Assembly: GCA_040400005.1 (NCBI GenBank)
Contig: JBBARC010000026.1
Span: 1-43,259 of the forward strand
Length of the DNA stretch: 43,259 nucleotides
Direction: 5' to 3'
Origin: JBBARC01 sp040400005
Lineage (GTDB): Bacteria; Pseudomonadota; Alphaproteobacteria; Acetobacterales; Acetobacteraceae
Shown here: one piece after another, positions 8,656 to 17,133 of the stretch
Numbering within the stretch: position 1 is the stretch's first letter
How the letters are laid out: every line of letters begins with the position of its first letter
Program-made: the position numbers and the translations under genes
The notes under the pieces: generated by a model
Seen by the model: the letters and a program-made list of their open reading frames with translations, nothing else
What the model was told of the DNA's origin: nothing
Database searches by the model: none

Positions 8656-9566
8656 GCGCGCGGATACTGGTGATCCGCCTCAGCGCGCTGGGCGATATTG
8701 TGCTAAGCTTTGGCCCCTTTGCGGCGATCCGGGCGCGCCATGCGGATGCCCATATAGCCGTTCTAACCACAGCACCGTTTGCCCCCATGCTGGCGGCAAG
8801 CGGCTGGTTTGATGATGTGCTGGTCGATGCCCGCCCGGCGGTTTGGGATGTGCGCGGGCTTTTGCGTTTGCGGCGGCAATTGCGTGGGTTTGATCTGGTT
8901 TACGATCTGCAAACATCGTCCCGTTCAGCACGGTATTTCGGTCTGGCCGGCAAACCCCCATGGTCGGGGGTGGCGGCGGGGTGCAGCTTGCCGCACCACG
9001 ACCCGGGCCGCGATTTTGCGCACACGCTTGAACGCCAGCGCGGCCAGTTGGGGGATGCCGGGGTCACCGATTTTCCAGCGCCGGATTTGACGTTTTTGCG
9101 CGCCGGCGGGCCGGTCATCGCGGCGCCTTACGTGGTGCTGGTGGCGGGTAATTCTGGTGCGCATGGCGGCGGCAAAACCTGGCCGGCGGAAAACTTCGCA
9201 GCCCTGGCCATGATACTGGCCACGCGCGGCCATACCCCGGTGCTGGTCGGAAGCCGCGCCGACCAAGCTGTTGCAACCCCTATCATGGCCGCCGAGCCAC
9301 GCGCGATAAACCTCACCGGCCAAACCACCCTGCTGGATCTGGCCGGGGTATTGGCCCGCGCGCACGCCGCCGTGGGCGCCGATACCGGCCCCATGCATTT
9401 GGCCGCAGCCTTGGGCACACCCAGCATCGTGCTGTTCGGCCCGGCCACCCACCCCGCCCTAACCGCGCCACGCGGCCCCACCCGTGCAACGGTCACCGTG
9501 CTGCGCGCCAATCCCCTTGCTGATCTGCCGCCAGACAGGGTTGCCGCAGCCCTCGCCAATCTTTAA
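8652..9566 (+). CDS. Glycosyltransferase family 9 (heptosyltransferase-like)
   Basis: A 304-aa member of the ADP-heptose:LPS heptosyltransferase family (GT9). It opens ARILVIRLSALGDIVLSFGP, the standard GT9 start with the GD motif. The donor-binding segment GADTGPMHLAAALGTPSIVL has Asp244, followed by LFGPATHP. It overlaps the GT4 gene by 4 bases and precedes thrS by about 57 bases. The pairing with GT4 points to LPS core assembly, which is inference. There is no obvious terminator before thrS, so the three genes may be co-transcribed. Confidence 0.92.
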   Translation: MSARILVIRLSALGDIVLSFGPFAAIRARHADAHIAVLTTAPFAPMLAASGWFDDVLVDARPAVWDVRGLLRLRRQLRGFDLVYDLQTSSRSARYFGLAGKPPWSGVAAGCSLPHHDPGRDFAHTLERQRGQLGDAGVTDFPAPDLTFLRAGGPVIAAPYVVLVAGNSGAHGGGKTWPAENFAALAMILATRGHTPVLVGSRADQAVATPIMAAEPRAINLTGQTTLLDLAGVLARAHAAVGADTGPMHLAAALGTPSIVLFGPATHPALTAPRGPTRATVTVLRANPLADLPPDRVAAALANL

Positions 9567-9623
9567 CCCAAAGCCGTGCCGGTTTAACCTGAACCGCAAG
9601 CCAAGCTGAATAGAGTGAACCCG

Positions 9624-11549
9624 ATGCCCGCAATTACGCTGCCCGATGGTTCTGTGCGCCAGTTCGAAGGCCCAGTGACCGGCACTGCTATTGCCGCCGC
9701 CATTGGCCCAGGGCTTGCCCGCGCCGCACTCGCCATGGTGGTGAACGGTGGCGATTGGGATATCGCACGCGAAATAACCGATGATGCCAGCGTGATGTTC
9801 ATCACCCGCAAGGATGCGGCGGGCTTGGATATGATCCGCCACGATTGCGCGCATATTTTGGCGCAAGCCGTGCAGGCACTGTATCCCGGCACACAAGTTA
9901 CCATCGGGCCATCAATCGAAAACGGCTTTTACTACGATTTCGCCCGCAACACGCCGTTCACGCCGGAAGATTTTCCCGCGATCGAGGCCAAGATGCGTGA
10001 AATCATCGCCGCCAAACGCCCCTTTGTGCGCGAAGTGCTGGAGCGCAACGCCGCAATCGCCCTGTTTCGCGACAAGGGCGAAGCCTATAAAGCCCAGCTG
10101 ATTCAGGACCTGCCAGGCAGCGAAACCATTACCATCTACCACCAGGGTGATTGGTTCGATCTGTGCCGCGGCCCGCACATGCGCGATACCGGCGATGTTG
10201 GTGTTGCCTTCAAACTTATGAAAGTCGCCGGCGCCTACTGGCGCGGCGATCACCGCAACGCCATGCTTAGCCGCATTTACGGTACTGCCTGGCGCGACCA
10301 GAAAGAACTGGATGCGCATTTGCACCAGTTGGAAGAAGCCGAAAAACGCGACCACCGCCGCATTGGCCGCGATATGCAGCTGTTTCACATTCAGGAAGAA
10401 GCCACCGGTAGTATTTTTTGGCACCCGAAAGGCTGGAAGCTGTACCGCACGGTAGAAGATTACATGCGCCGGCGCCTCAATGCGGCGGCTTACGATGAAG
10501 TGCGCACGCCGCAATTGGTCGATCGCACCTTGTGGGAAAAATCTGGCCATTGGGAAAAATACCGCGAACATATGTTTGTGGCGCACGTGGAAGACGAAAA
10601 CAAAACATTGGCGCTCAAGCCGATGAACTGCCCGTGCCATATTCAAATTTTTAAGCAAGGCCTGCGCAGCTACCGCGAATTGCCGTTGCGCATGGCCGAA
10701 TTTGGCGCCTGCCACCGCTATGAACCTTCGGGCGCACTGCACGGCATTATGCGGGTGCGCGCCTTTACCCAGGATGACGCGCATATTTTCTGCACCGAAA
10801 ACCAAATCGCCGAAGAAACCGCGCGGTTTGTCGCCCTATTGCGTGTGGTTTACGCCGATTTTGGTTTCCCCGAATTTATCGTGAAATTTTCCGATCGCCC
10901 CGACGTGCGCGCCGGCAGCGATGATGTCTGGGACCGCGCCGAAGGTGCCTTGCGCGAAGCCTGCGGCATTGCCGGCGTCGACTACATGATCAACCCCGGC
11001 GAAGGCGCGTTTTACGGGCCGAAACTGGAATTCGTGCTGCGCGATGCGATTGGCCGCGATTGGCAATGCGGCACGCTGCAGGTCGATTTTGTCATGCCGG
11101 ACCGGTTGGACGCCGATTACATCGGCGAAGACAGCGCCCGCCACCGCCCAGTGATGCTGCACCGTGCGATTCTGGGCAGTTTCGAGCGGTTTTTAGGTAT
11201 TTTGATTGAACAATACGCCGGCAAATTCCCGCTCTGGCTGGCCCCAGTGCAAGTCGTGGTCGCCAGTATCGTAACCGATGCCGCCCCCTACGCCGATGAA
11301 GTGCGGGCGGCCTTTGCCAAAGCCGGGCTAGAGGTGCGGGCAGATACGCGCAACGAAAAGATCAACGCCAAAGTGCGCGATCACAGCCTGGCGCGGGTAC
11401 CGATTATTGCCGTGGTTGGAAGGCGCGAAGCCGAACAGGGCACGGTTGCCCTGCGCCGCTTAGGCAGTGATGCGCAAGACGTTTTGACCCTGGCCGAAGC
11501 GGTGGCACGCATTGCGGCAGAAGCAACCCCGCCGGATCTGCGCGACTAG
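9624..11549 (+). CDS. thrS: Threonine--tRNA ligase
   Basis: Charges tRNA-Thr with threonine in the cytoplasm. I chose the ATG at 9624 (MPAITLPDGS), the usual ThrS opening, over a GTG at 9615. Domains in order: TGS domain (about 1-62); the editing domain with HDCAH (His73, His77) and the GPSIENGFYYDF segment; then the class II catalytic core with MNCPCH (Cys336 as first zinc ligand), RMAEFGACHRYEPSG (motif 2) and the late DRLDADYIGED/RHRPVMLHRAILGS (motif 3). The C-terminal anticodon-binding domain starts near LAPVQVVV. At 641 aa it is full length. An 11-base run of G follows shortly after the stop. Confidence 0.98.
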   Translation: MPAITLPDGSVRQFEGPVTGTAIAAAIGPGLARAALAMVVNGGDWDIAREITDDASVMFITRKDAAGLDMIRHDCAHILAQAVQALYPGTQVTIGPSIENGFYYDFARNTPFTPEDFPAIEAKMREIIAAKRPFVREVLERNAAIALFRDKGEAYKAQLIQDLPGSETITIYHQGDWFDLCRGPHMRDTGDVGVAFKLMKVAGAYWRGDHRNAMLSRIYGTAWRDQKELDAHLHQLEEAEKRDHRRIGRDMQLFHIQEEATGSIFWHPKGWKLYRTVEDYMRRRLNAAAYDEVRTPQLVDRTLWEKSGHWEKYREHMFVAHVEDENKTLALKPMNCPCHIQIFKQGLRSYRELPLRMAEFGACHRYEPSGALHGIMRVRAFTQDDAHIFCTENQIAEETARFVALLRVVYADFGFPEFIVKFSDRPDVRAGSDDVWDRAEGALREACGIAGVDYMINPGEGAFYGPKLEFVLRDAIGRDWQCGTLQVDFVMPDRLDADYIGEDSARHRPVMLHRAILGSFERFLGILIEQYAGKFPLWLAPVQVVVASIVTDAAPYADEVRAAFAKAGLEVRADTRNEKINAKVRDHSLARVPIIAVVGRREAEQGTVALRRLGSDAQDVLTLAEAVARIAAEATPPDLRD

Positions 11550-11569
11550 GCGGGGGGGGGGGGGGGCGA

Positions 11570-12124
11570 TTACGGCGCGGTTGTTGCGACAAAATCAAAA
11601 TTGACCGCCACCGGAATGGCCACCCACTCCGCACTTTTCCATTCGCCCTGCCCGACGCCGAAATCGGTGCGGGCGAGCGCAACACTGCCGGTTGCGTGGG
11701 CGGCGTTGCCAGCAATTTCAAGATGAAACGGCAGGGTTAGCGGCTTGGTCTGGTCGCGTATGGTCAGTGTGCCAGACGTTACAAAATTGCCCGCCCCCTT
11801 GGGCTGAAACCCGCTTGCTGCAAATTTAGCGTTGGGAAAATGCAAGATATCAAACCAATCGGCTTGCGGCAGGGCGGTATCACGCTGCACATCGCCGCTG
11901 GCGGCACTGCCGGTGTCGATGGTGAGGTCGATGCTGGCAAGATCAGGGTGGGCCGCATCATAGCTGATGTGGGCCACGTACTTCACAAAGCAGCCGGTAA
12001 AACTGGCGCCCGATTGGGTGCCGACAAAACACAGCGTGCTGGCTTTGGGGTCAACCTGCCAGTTGGCCGCGTGGGCGCTGGTAACAGTGCAGATCGCCGC
12101 CACACATAAACTTAAAAACTTCAT
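11570..12124 (-). CDS. YceI family periplasmic lipid-binding protein
   Basis: A 184-aa secreted protein of the YceI lipocalin-like family, which binds isoprenoids such as polyprenyl chains. The ATG at 12124 is followed by a signal peptide (MKFLSLCVAAICTVTSAHA, cleaved before ANW). The mature protein has the family features WQVDPKASTLCFVGTQSGAS, ISYDAAHPDLASIDLTID and the LPQADWFDI/FPNAKFAA stretch. A longer open frame to 12238 lies inside the upstream gene. The start overlaps the stop of the cytochrome b561 gene (ATGA), the classic yceI partnership; the pair likely works in quinone or isoprenoid redox chemistry at the inner membrane. Confidence 0.93.
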   Translation of the reverse strand: MKFLSLCVAAICTVTSAHAANWQVDPKASTLCFVGTQSGASFTGCFVKYVAHISYDAAHPDLASIDLTIDTGSAASGDVQRDTALPQADWFDILHFPNAKFAASGFQPKGAGNFVTSGTLTIRDQTKPLTLPFHLEIAGNAAHATGSVALARTDFGVGQGEWKSAEWVAIPVAVNFDFVATTAP

Positions 12125-12717
12125 TCGGGCCTCGCGCGCCAAAACGGCAACATGCGCCACAGCACATTGTCCTTGATGAAAAAATGATGCCGCAGGGCCG
12201 CCGCCACATGCAGCACAGCCACTGCGGCCAGCGCCCAACCGCCGGCGCGGTGCAGAAATTCGACCGGTTCAAACCAGATGGCTTTGCTTTCCAGATCAGC
12301 AAGCCAGGAAATATGCGGCCACACCACCAGGCCAAACAGTACGGTGGGAATGTTGCGCGGCGACAGCGATACCATCGCCCAGCCACCCAGCGGCATCAGC
12401 ACCATGGCGCCATACAGAAAAATATGGGTGGCCACCGCCGCCCGTTGTTCCGGGCCGGGTATGCTGCGCGGCAAGGCCGGCGGCCGATAATAGGCGCGCG
12501 CAAATAGGCGCAGCGGCACCAGCAGCAGCACCATAATGCCGATCGATTTATGCAGTTGAAACAGGCGGAATTTGGTCGCCGGCGGTAGATCGAGTTCCAC
12601 CATGGATAGGCCAATGCCGATCATCGCCAGCACCAGCACCGCCAGCAGCCAGTGCATGATAATCGGCAAATTGGCGTAGCGAATGGTTTTAATCACAAAA
12701 TTGCCTCTGGCTGGCAC
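12121..12717 (-). CDS. Cytochrome b561 family protein
   Basis: A 198-aa four-helix inner-membrane dihaem cytochrome b of the bacterial b561 (CybB) type, which moves electrons between quinol and periplasmic acceptors. Candidate haem-ligand histidines lie in the helices: MHWLLAVLVL near residue 22, LHKSIGIMVLLL near 56, VATHIFLYGAMVLMPLGGW near 93, and VLHVAAALRHHF near 176. The sequence AGGWALAAVAVLHVAAALRH is typical of helix 4. It is upstream of and translationally coupled to yceI. A full copy of the dispersed intergenic element lies just upstream, in the space shared with the divergent hydrolase gene. Confidence 0.92.
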   Translation of the reverse strand: MPARGNFVIKTIRYANLPIIMHWLLAVLVLAMIGIGLSMVELDLPPATKFRLFQLHKSIGIMVLLLVPLRLFARAYYRPPALPRSIPGPEQRAAVATHIFLYGAMVLMPLGGWAMVSLSPRNIPTVLFGLVVWPHISWLADLESKAIWFEPVEFLHRAGGWALAAVAVLHVAAALRHHFFIKDNVLWRMLPFWRARPE

Positions 12718-12794
12718 GTGCTTGCTGCGCGTGCTGGCTTGGGCGCAAGGTTAGGCTGGTTTGGCGTTTGCGCCAACCATGGGGCAATGGGGGG

Positions 12795-12981
12795 ACAGGG
12801 CAATCGGTTGAATGTGAAAATAAGAATTTTCTTTTTTCTGAACAAACAAAGAAACAAAAAAGACTTTTTGACGCTGGTTCGGCGAACGCGGTGGCCGGGT
12901 TGCCCCAGGCCCCGCATGACAAAAGTCTTTTGCTTCTTTTCTTCAGAAAAGAAGAGTCTTACTTTCACCCGATTGCCCTGA
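12795..12981. repeat. Dispersed composite element, full copy A (paired AT-rich arms with terminal inverted repeats)
   Basis: Outer ends are inverted: CAGGGCAATCGGTTGAATG from 12796 and CCGATTGCCCTG up to about 12980 on the other side. Inside are two AT-rich arms, 12815-12869 and 12921-12967 (AAAAGTCTTTTGCTTC then TTCAGAAAAGAAGAGTCTT). They flank a GC-rich core (GGTTCGGCGAACGCGGTGGC and following). Total length is about 186 bp. The right end reaches into the leader of the gene at 12997. See the finding for the comparison with copies B and C. Confidence 0.8.
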
Positions 12982-12996
12982 ACGGGGAGAACGATC

Positions 12997-13965
12997 ATGG
13001 CCGGCTGGACCCATCATTACGCGCCGATCAACGGGCTGGATGTGCATTATGTCGACCAAGGCACCGGCCCGCTGGTGGTGCTGGCGCACGGCTTTCCGCA
13101 CACCTGGTTTAGCTGGCGCCACCAGATAGCAGCCATTGCGGCGGCCGGCTTTCGCGTCGTGGCGCCCGATTTGCGCGGCATGGGGCAAACATCGGCGCCG
13201 GCCGATCCCGCCGCCTACGATGTGGCGCACACGGTGGGCGATTTGGTCGGGCTGCTGGACCATTTGTGCGCCGAGCGGGCGATTTTTGTTGGCCTCGATT
13301 TTGGTTTGTTTGCGATTTACGACATGGCCTATGCCTACCCCGAGCGCATGGTCGCCATAATCGGTTTGCAAAACCCGGCCTGGCCGCACGATCCGCAGAT
13401 ATCACCATTGAACGAAGCCGCCCAAATCGGCACGCAACACTTTTATCATATCGATTATTTTGCAAAACCCGGTGTGGCCGATGCCGCGTTAAACGCCGCC
13501 CCGCGCGAGTTTTTAACCCGGGTGTTTTATGCCCTATCAGGCGACTATCACTATATCGATGTCTGGCAGCACCCCAGCGGCACGCCGTATATCGAAGCCC
13601 TGCCAGTGCCACCGCCCCTGCCCTGGGCCTGGTTGAGCGATTTGGAGATGGAGTTTTTTGTCAGCGACTATGCCCGGTCAGGCTTTACCGGCGGGTTGAA
13701 CTGGTACCGCGCGATGGATACGCGCTGGCAACACCGGCGCCAATTTGAAGGGGTTGCCAATCCAGTGCCGTTCTTCTTCATCGGCAGCGAAAACGATACC
13801 GATCTCGAAGCGTTTCACGGGGCCGACCCGTTGGGCAAGTTACGAGCGCAGTACAGCGATTTGCGTGGCGTTGCGATGATAAAGGGGGCCGGCCACATGG
13901 TGCAGATGGAACGCGCCGATGAGGTCAACCGGCTCATGATGGGCTTTTTGCAAACGCTAACCTAA
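12997..13965 (+). CDS. Alpha/beta hydrolase, epoxide hydrolase-like
   Basis: A 322-aa cytoplasmic alpha/beta hydrolase resembling soluble epoxide hydrolases. Seen: the oxyanion motif HGFPHTWFSWRHQ near residues 31-43; a nucleophile elbow with aspartate, VGLDFGLFA, in which Asp101 replaces the usual serine; the cap-domain stretch GGLNWYRAMD with the ring-opening Tyr; and a late GAGHMVQMERADEVN carrying the base His. In typical epoxide hydrolases the elbow reads GHDWG, so His-to-Leu and Trp-to-Phe changes flank the nucleophile here. Haloalkane dehalogenases also use Asp, but NWYR favours epoxide hydrolase. The substrate is unknown. A strong hairpin terminator follows. Confidence 0.88.
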   Translation: MAGWTHHYAPINGLDVHYVDQGTGPLVVLAHGFPHTWFSWRHQIAAIAAAGFRVVAPDLRGMGQTSAPADPAAYDVAHTVGDLVGLLDHLCAERAIFVGLDFGLFAIYDMAYAYPERMVAIIGLQNPAWPHDPQISPLNEAAQIGTQHFYHIDYFAKPGVADAALNAAPREFLTRVFYALSGDYHYIDVWQHPSGTPYIEALPVPPPLPWAWLSDLEMEFFVSDYARSGFTGGLNWYRAMDTRWQHRRQFEGVANPVPFFFIGSENDTDLEAFHGADPLGKLRAQYSDLRGVAMIKGAGHMVQMERADEVNRLMMGFLQTLT

Positions 13966-13980
13966 GGCCCAGCACCTAAA

Positions 13981-14008
13981 AAAACGGGGGCCACAAGGCC
14001 CCCGTTTT
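13981..14008. terminator. Bidirectional intrinsic terminator
   Basis: A perfect inverted repeat AAAACGGGGGCC, loop ACAA, GGCCCCCGTTTT lies between two convergent genes (ends at 13965 and 14032). The A/T tails on both sides let it serve both strands. Confidence 0.92.
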
Positions 14009-14031
14009 CATAACCCAAAACCGAAAACCGC

Positions 14032-16125
14032 TTACGCGCTCTTCGACATAATCTCTTCCGCAATGTTGCGCGGCACCGGATCGTAGTGATGGAACTGCAT
14101 GGTGAACGATGCGCGCCCCTTGGTCATGGAACGCAAATCAGAAATATAACCAAACATTTCCTTCAACGGCACATGTGCGCGCACAATCACTGTAGAACCC
14201 GAACTTTCCTGGTTCTGGATCATGCCGCGGCGGCGGTTAAGATCGCCCACCACGTCGCCCACATGATCCTGCGGCGTTGTGCATTCCACATCCATGATCG
14301 GCTCAAGAATAACCGGGCTGGCCTTCTTCATGCCTTCGCGGAAGCAGGCTTTGGCGGCGATTTCAAAGGCCAGCGCCGATGAATCGACGTCGTGGTATTT
14401 GCCGTCGGTCAGGGTGTATTTGAAATCCACCGTGGGGAAGCCCGCCAGCACGCCAGTATCGGCCTGCACGCGAATGCCCTTTTCCACTGCCGGGATATAT
14501 TCCCGCGGCACCGAGCCACCAACCACTTTGTTTTCAAACACCACGCCGGTGTTACGTTCCAGCGGCTCGAAAGTGATCTTCACTTCCGCATACTGGCCCG
14601 ACCCGCCGCTCTGCTTTTTGTGGGTGTAGATCTCGGTGTGCGATTTGCTGATGGTTTCGCGATAGGCCACCTGCGGCGCGCCGATATTGGCTTCCACGCC
14701 GTATTCGCGGCGCAGACGATCGATGATGATTTCCAGATGCAACTCGCCCATGCCGGACAGAATGGTCTGGCCGGTTTCCTGGTCAGTTTTCAAACGCAGG
14801 CTGGGATCTTCGCCAGCAAGCTTCTGTAAGCCCAACGTCATCTTTTCGACCGAATCCTTGGTTTTCGGCTCGACCGAAATATCGATCACCGGCACCGGAA
14901 AAGCCATACGTTCCAAAATCACCGGGTCATCCGACGATGCCAGCGTATCGCCCGTGCCGGTATCTTTCAGGCCCACAAAAGCTGCGATGTCGCCGGCGAC
15001 AACTTCCTTGACTTCCTGGCGCTTGTCGGCGTGCATCTGAAACATCCGGCCAATACGCTCGCGATGGCCCTTGGTGGTGTTCATCACCATGTCGGCCTGG
15101 CGCAATGTACCCGAATACACCCGCACAAAGGTCAGTGTGCCGTATTTGTCGTTGATGATCTTGAACGCCAAACCGGCAAACGGCGCGTTCGGGTTGGCCG
15201 GGATCACCCGGCGATCATCGTCGATGCGTTCCTCAACGCCTTCTGCGGCCGCAACCTTGATGCCAGGAATATCGATCGGGCTGGGCAGGTAATCCAGCAC
15301 CGCATCCAGCAACGGCTGCACGCCCTTGTTTTTGAACGCCGTGCCGCACAGCACCGGGCGGAATTCGCCGGAAATCGCGCCCTTTTTAATGCAGCGCTTC
15401 AAGGTTGCGATATCCACATCGCCCTTCTCGAAATACTCTTCCATCGCCGTGGTATCCACCGACAACGCGGTGTCCAGCAGCAACTGGCGGTATTCGTTGG
15501 CTTTTTCCACCATGTCTTCCGGGATCGGCTCATCGTGGAATTTGGCGCCCAATTCGCCGCCTTCCCAGATGATGGCTTTCATCTCGACCAGATCGACGAC
15601 GCCCAAAAAGTTTTCTTCAATACCAATCGGCAACTGCAATGGCAGCGCAATGATATCGAGCTTTTCTTTCAGCGTATCAAAGGCGCGATAGAAATCAGCA
15701 CCCGTGCGATCAAGCTTGTTGATGAAAATAACCCGCGGCACATTATACCGGTCGGCCAGGCGCCAGTTGGTTTCGCTCTGCGGCTGCACGCCGGCGACAC
15801 CTTCAATAATGAACACCGCACCATCAAGCACGCGCAGTGACCGGTTTACTTCGATGTTAAAATCGATGTGGCCGGGGGTGTCGATGATGTTAATGCGGTG
15901 CTCTTTCCACTCACACGTCACCGCCGCCGACGTGATGGTGATGCCACGCTCGCGTTCCTGGTCCATGTAATCGGTGGTGGTGTTGCCGTCGTGCACTTCG
16001 CCAATGCGATGCGACACGCCGGTGTAGTACAAAATCCGCTCAGTGGTGGTGGTTTTACCGGCATCAATGTGCGCGGTAATGCCAATGTTGCGGATCTTTC
16101 CAAGCGACGCGATGGTGGACGACAC
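14032..16125 (-). CDS. fusA: Elongation factor G
   Basis: GTP-dependent translocase of the ribosome, 697 aa. The start is a GTG at 16125 (VSSTIASLGKIRNIGITAHI): a TGGAGG Shine-Dalgarno sits 5 bases upstream of it, and the residues before it in the open frame (to 16170) do not belong to the family. GTPase motifs seen: AHIDAGKTTTTERILYYTG (G1), DTPGHIDF (G3) and NKLDRTGADF (G4). Domain II (FAGLAFKIINDKYGTLTFVR), domain IV (KKQSGGSGQYAEV, GFPTVDFKYTLTDGKYHDVD) and the C-terminal EF-G signature (EPIMDVECTTPQDHVGDVVG) follow. The gene is not in the usual rpsL-rpsG-fusA-tuf cluster: upstream is about 1 kb of decayed sequence. It may be an isolated or second EF-G. Confidence 0.97.
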   Translation of the reverse strand: MSSTIASLGKIRNIGITAHIDAGKTTTTERILYYTGVSHRIGEVHDGNTTTDYMDQERERGITITSAAVTCEWKEHRINIIDTPGHIDFNIEVNRSLRVLDGAVFIIEGVAGVQPQSETNWRLADRYNVPRVIFINKLDRTGADFYRAFDTLKEKLDIIALPLQLPIGIEENFLGVVDLVEMKAIIWEGGELGAKFHDEPIPEDMVEKANEYRQLLLDTALSVDTTAMEEYFEKGDVDIATLKRCIKKGAISGEFRPVLCGTAFKNKGVQPLLDAVLDYLPSPIDIPGIKVAAAEGVEERIDDDRRVIPANPNAPFAGLAFKIINDKYGTLTFVRVYSGTLRQADMVMNTTKGHRERIGRMFQMHADKRQEVKEVVAGDIAAFVGLKDTGTGDTLASSDDPVILERMAFPVPVIDISVEPKTKDSVEKMTLGLQKLAGEDPSLRLKTDQETGQTILSGMGELHLEIIIDRLRREYGVEANIGAPQVAYRETISKSHTEIYTHKKQSGGSGQYAEVKITFEPLERNTGVVFENKVVGGSVPREYIPAVEKGIRVQADTGVLAGFPTVDFKYTLTDGKYHDVDSSALAFEIAAKACFREGMKKASPVILEPIMDVECTTPQDHVGDVVGDLNRRRGMIQNQESSGSTVIVRAHVPLKEMFGYISDLRSMTKGRASFTMQFHHYDPVPRNIAEEIMSKSA

Positions 16126-16666
16126 AATAACCTCCAGAACGTGGTGGACACCGCCCAGGCCCCTGCCCAAACGTACCAGTCACGCGAGACGCCGCCAAAC
16201 ACACCCTGCCCCAAACCACTACGGGGGGCGGGCACGCGGCGGGCCATAAGAATAAGAGCCGCTCATGCGTCAGCCGCGCGGTTTTTGCAAGCTTGGGGGA
16301 AGAAAGGCCAAGGCCTTCGCCCCTGGGTCCGCGTCGACCGACCGCAGGAACAAGTCAAGAACGGGGTTTTGATCTGTCGGCCCCACCTTCGCTTCGCCCC
16401 CCCCCGATGCCAACCAACAAGATGCCACCCACCAAGATGCCGGCCACCAAGATGCCGGCCACCAAGCGGCCCCACTCCCCGCTGAAGGCGGCAACCAAAT
16501 CTGGCCGCATGAGCTGATTGTTCAAAATCCCGGGGACCTGGGCTTCAAGGGCCTGCCTGCGCCCGCGGTGCTGGTGGACGCAGCAATGATGCTTAGCCGC
16601 CACACACCCTAGATAATCTTTACCGAGAGGCGCGAACAGCCGGCCACTCACCCTGTGGCGACCCGG
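16126..16666. other. Gene-poor stretch upstream of fusA
   Basis: No convincing gene on either strand. The promoter and leader of fusA should be at its left end. It contains the 15-bp tandem repeat at 16412-16471. Confidence 0.6.
16412..16471. repeat. Four 15-bp tandem repeats
   Basis: Units are AACCAACAAGATGCC, ACCCACCAAGATGCC, GGCCACCAAGATGCC and GGCCACCAAGCGGCC. The period is a multiple of three, but no supported gene covers it on either strand. Confidence 0.85.
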
Positions 16667-16803
16667 AAAAGTGGGTGGCCGCGCGGTGGCGCTTGGCAAC
16701 GCCAAGCTCATGGAAGATCAACGCATTAACGTCGGCGTTCCGACCAAACAGGCCGATGATCGGCGCGGCTTTGGCGCCACGGCACTATTTGTTGCCATCG
16801 ACG
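16667..16803 (+). pseudogene. Fragment of a copper-translocating P-type ATPase
   Basis: About 45 codons match the nucleotide-binding domain of the complete ATPase at 32731-35130. VGGRAVALGNAKLMEDQ here corresponds to VGGRTVALGNARLMQDQ there, and GATALFVAIDG is identical in both. The match stops right after GATALFVAIDG, and unrelated low-complexity sequence follows. Nothing upstream or downstream encodes the transmembrane, CPC or DKTGT parts. It is a decayed fragment, sitting at the edge of the metal-efflux operon, which implies that a CopA-type ATPase gene once belonged to this island. Confidence 0.85.
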
Positions 16804-16871
16804 GTTTTGAAGATATTGGCGCACCCCTCGGCGCACCCCATGGTGCTCGCCGTGCTGCGCAAGCACACCGC

Positions 16872-16919
16872 ACCTCTGCAACCCCAAACCTCTGCAACCC
16901 CAGACCTCTGCAACCCCAG
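16872..16919. repeat. Three 16-bp tandem repeats
   Basis: Near-perfect units ACCTCTGCAACCCCAA, ACCTCTGCAACCCCAG, ACCTCTGCAACCCCAG. A 16-base period would break any reading frame. They lie between the ATPase fragment and the first gene of the metal operon. Confidence 0.9.
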
Positions 16920-17133
16920 CATCTGGCGAACAAAACCCGGCAGCTTTCCCCCGCGTGCCCCCGCCAGGTGGATCGCCGCAGGCCACAGCGTTTTGCCCGG
17001 ATTTGGTCTTTACCCTGGCCGGCACCACCATCGCCGCGGCCGCCACCCTGTGTGTTTGCCGGTGGCATTCGGATGTTCTGCGGCGGCGCACCACTCGTGA
17101 AGGCGTCATCGCGGGCCATGATCCGCGAACGCG

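Noticed and set aside
9912..10805. 297-codon minus frame inside thrS
   Set aside because: Fully antisense to ThrS motifs; long antisense frames are common in GC-rich genes.
15031..15840. 269-codon plus frame inside fusA
   Set aside because: Antisense to the G-domain of EF-G; no start signal or family pattern of its own.
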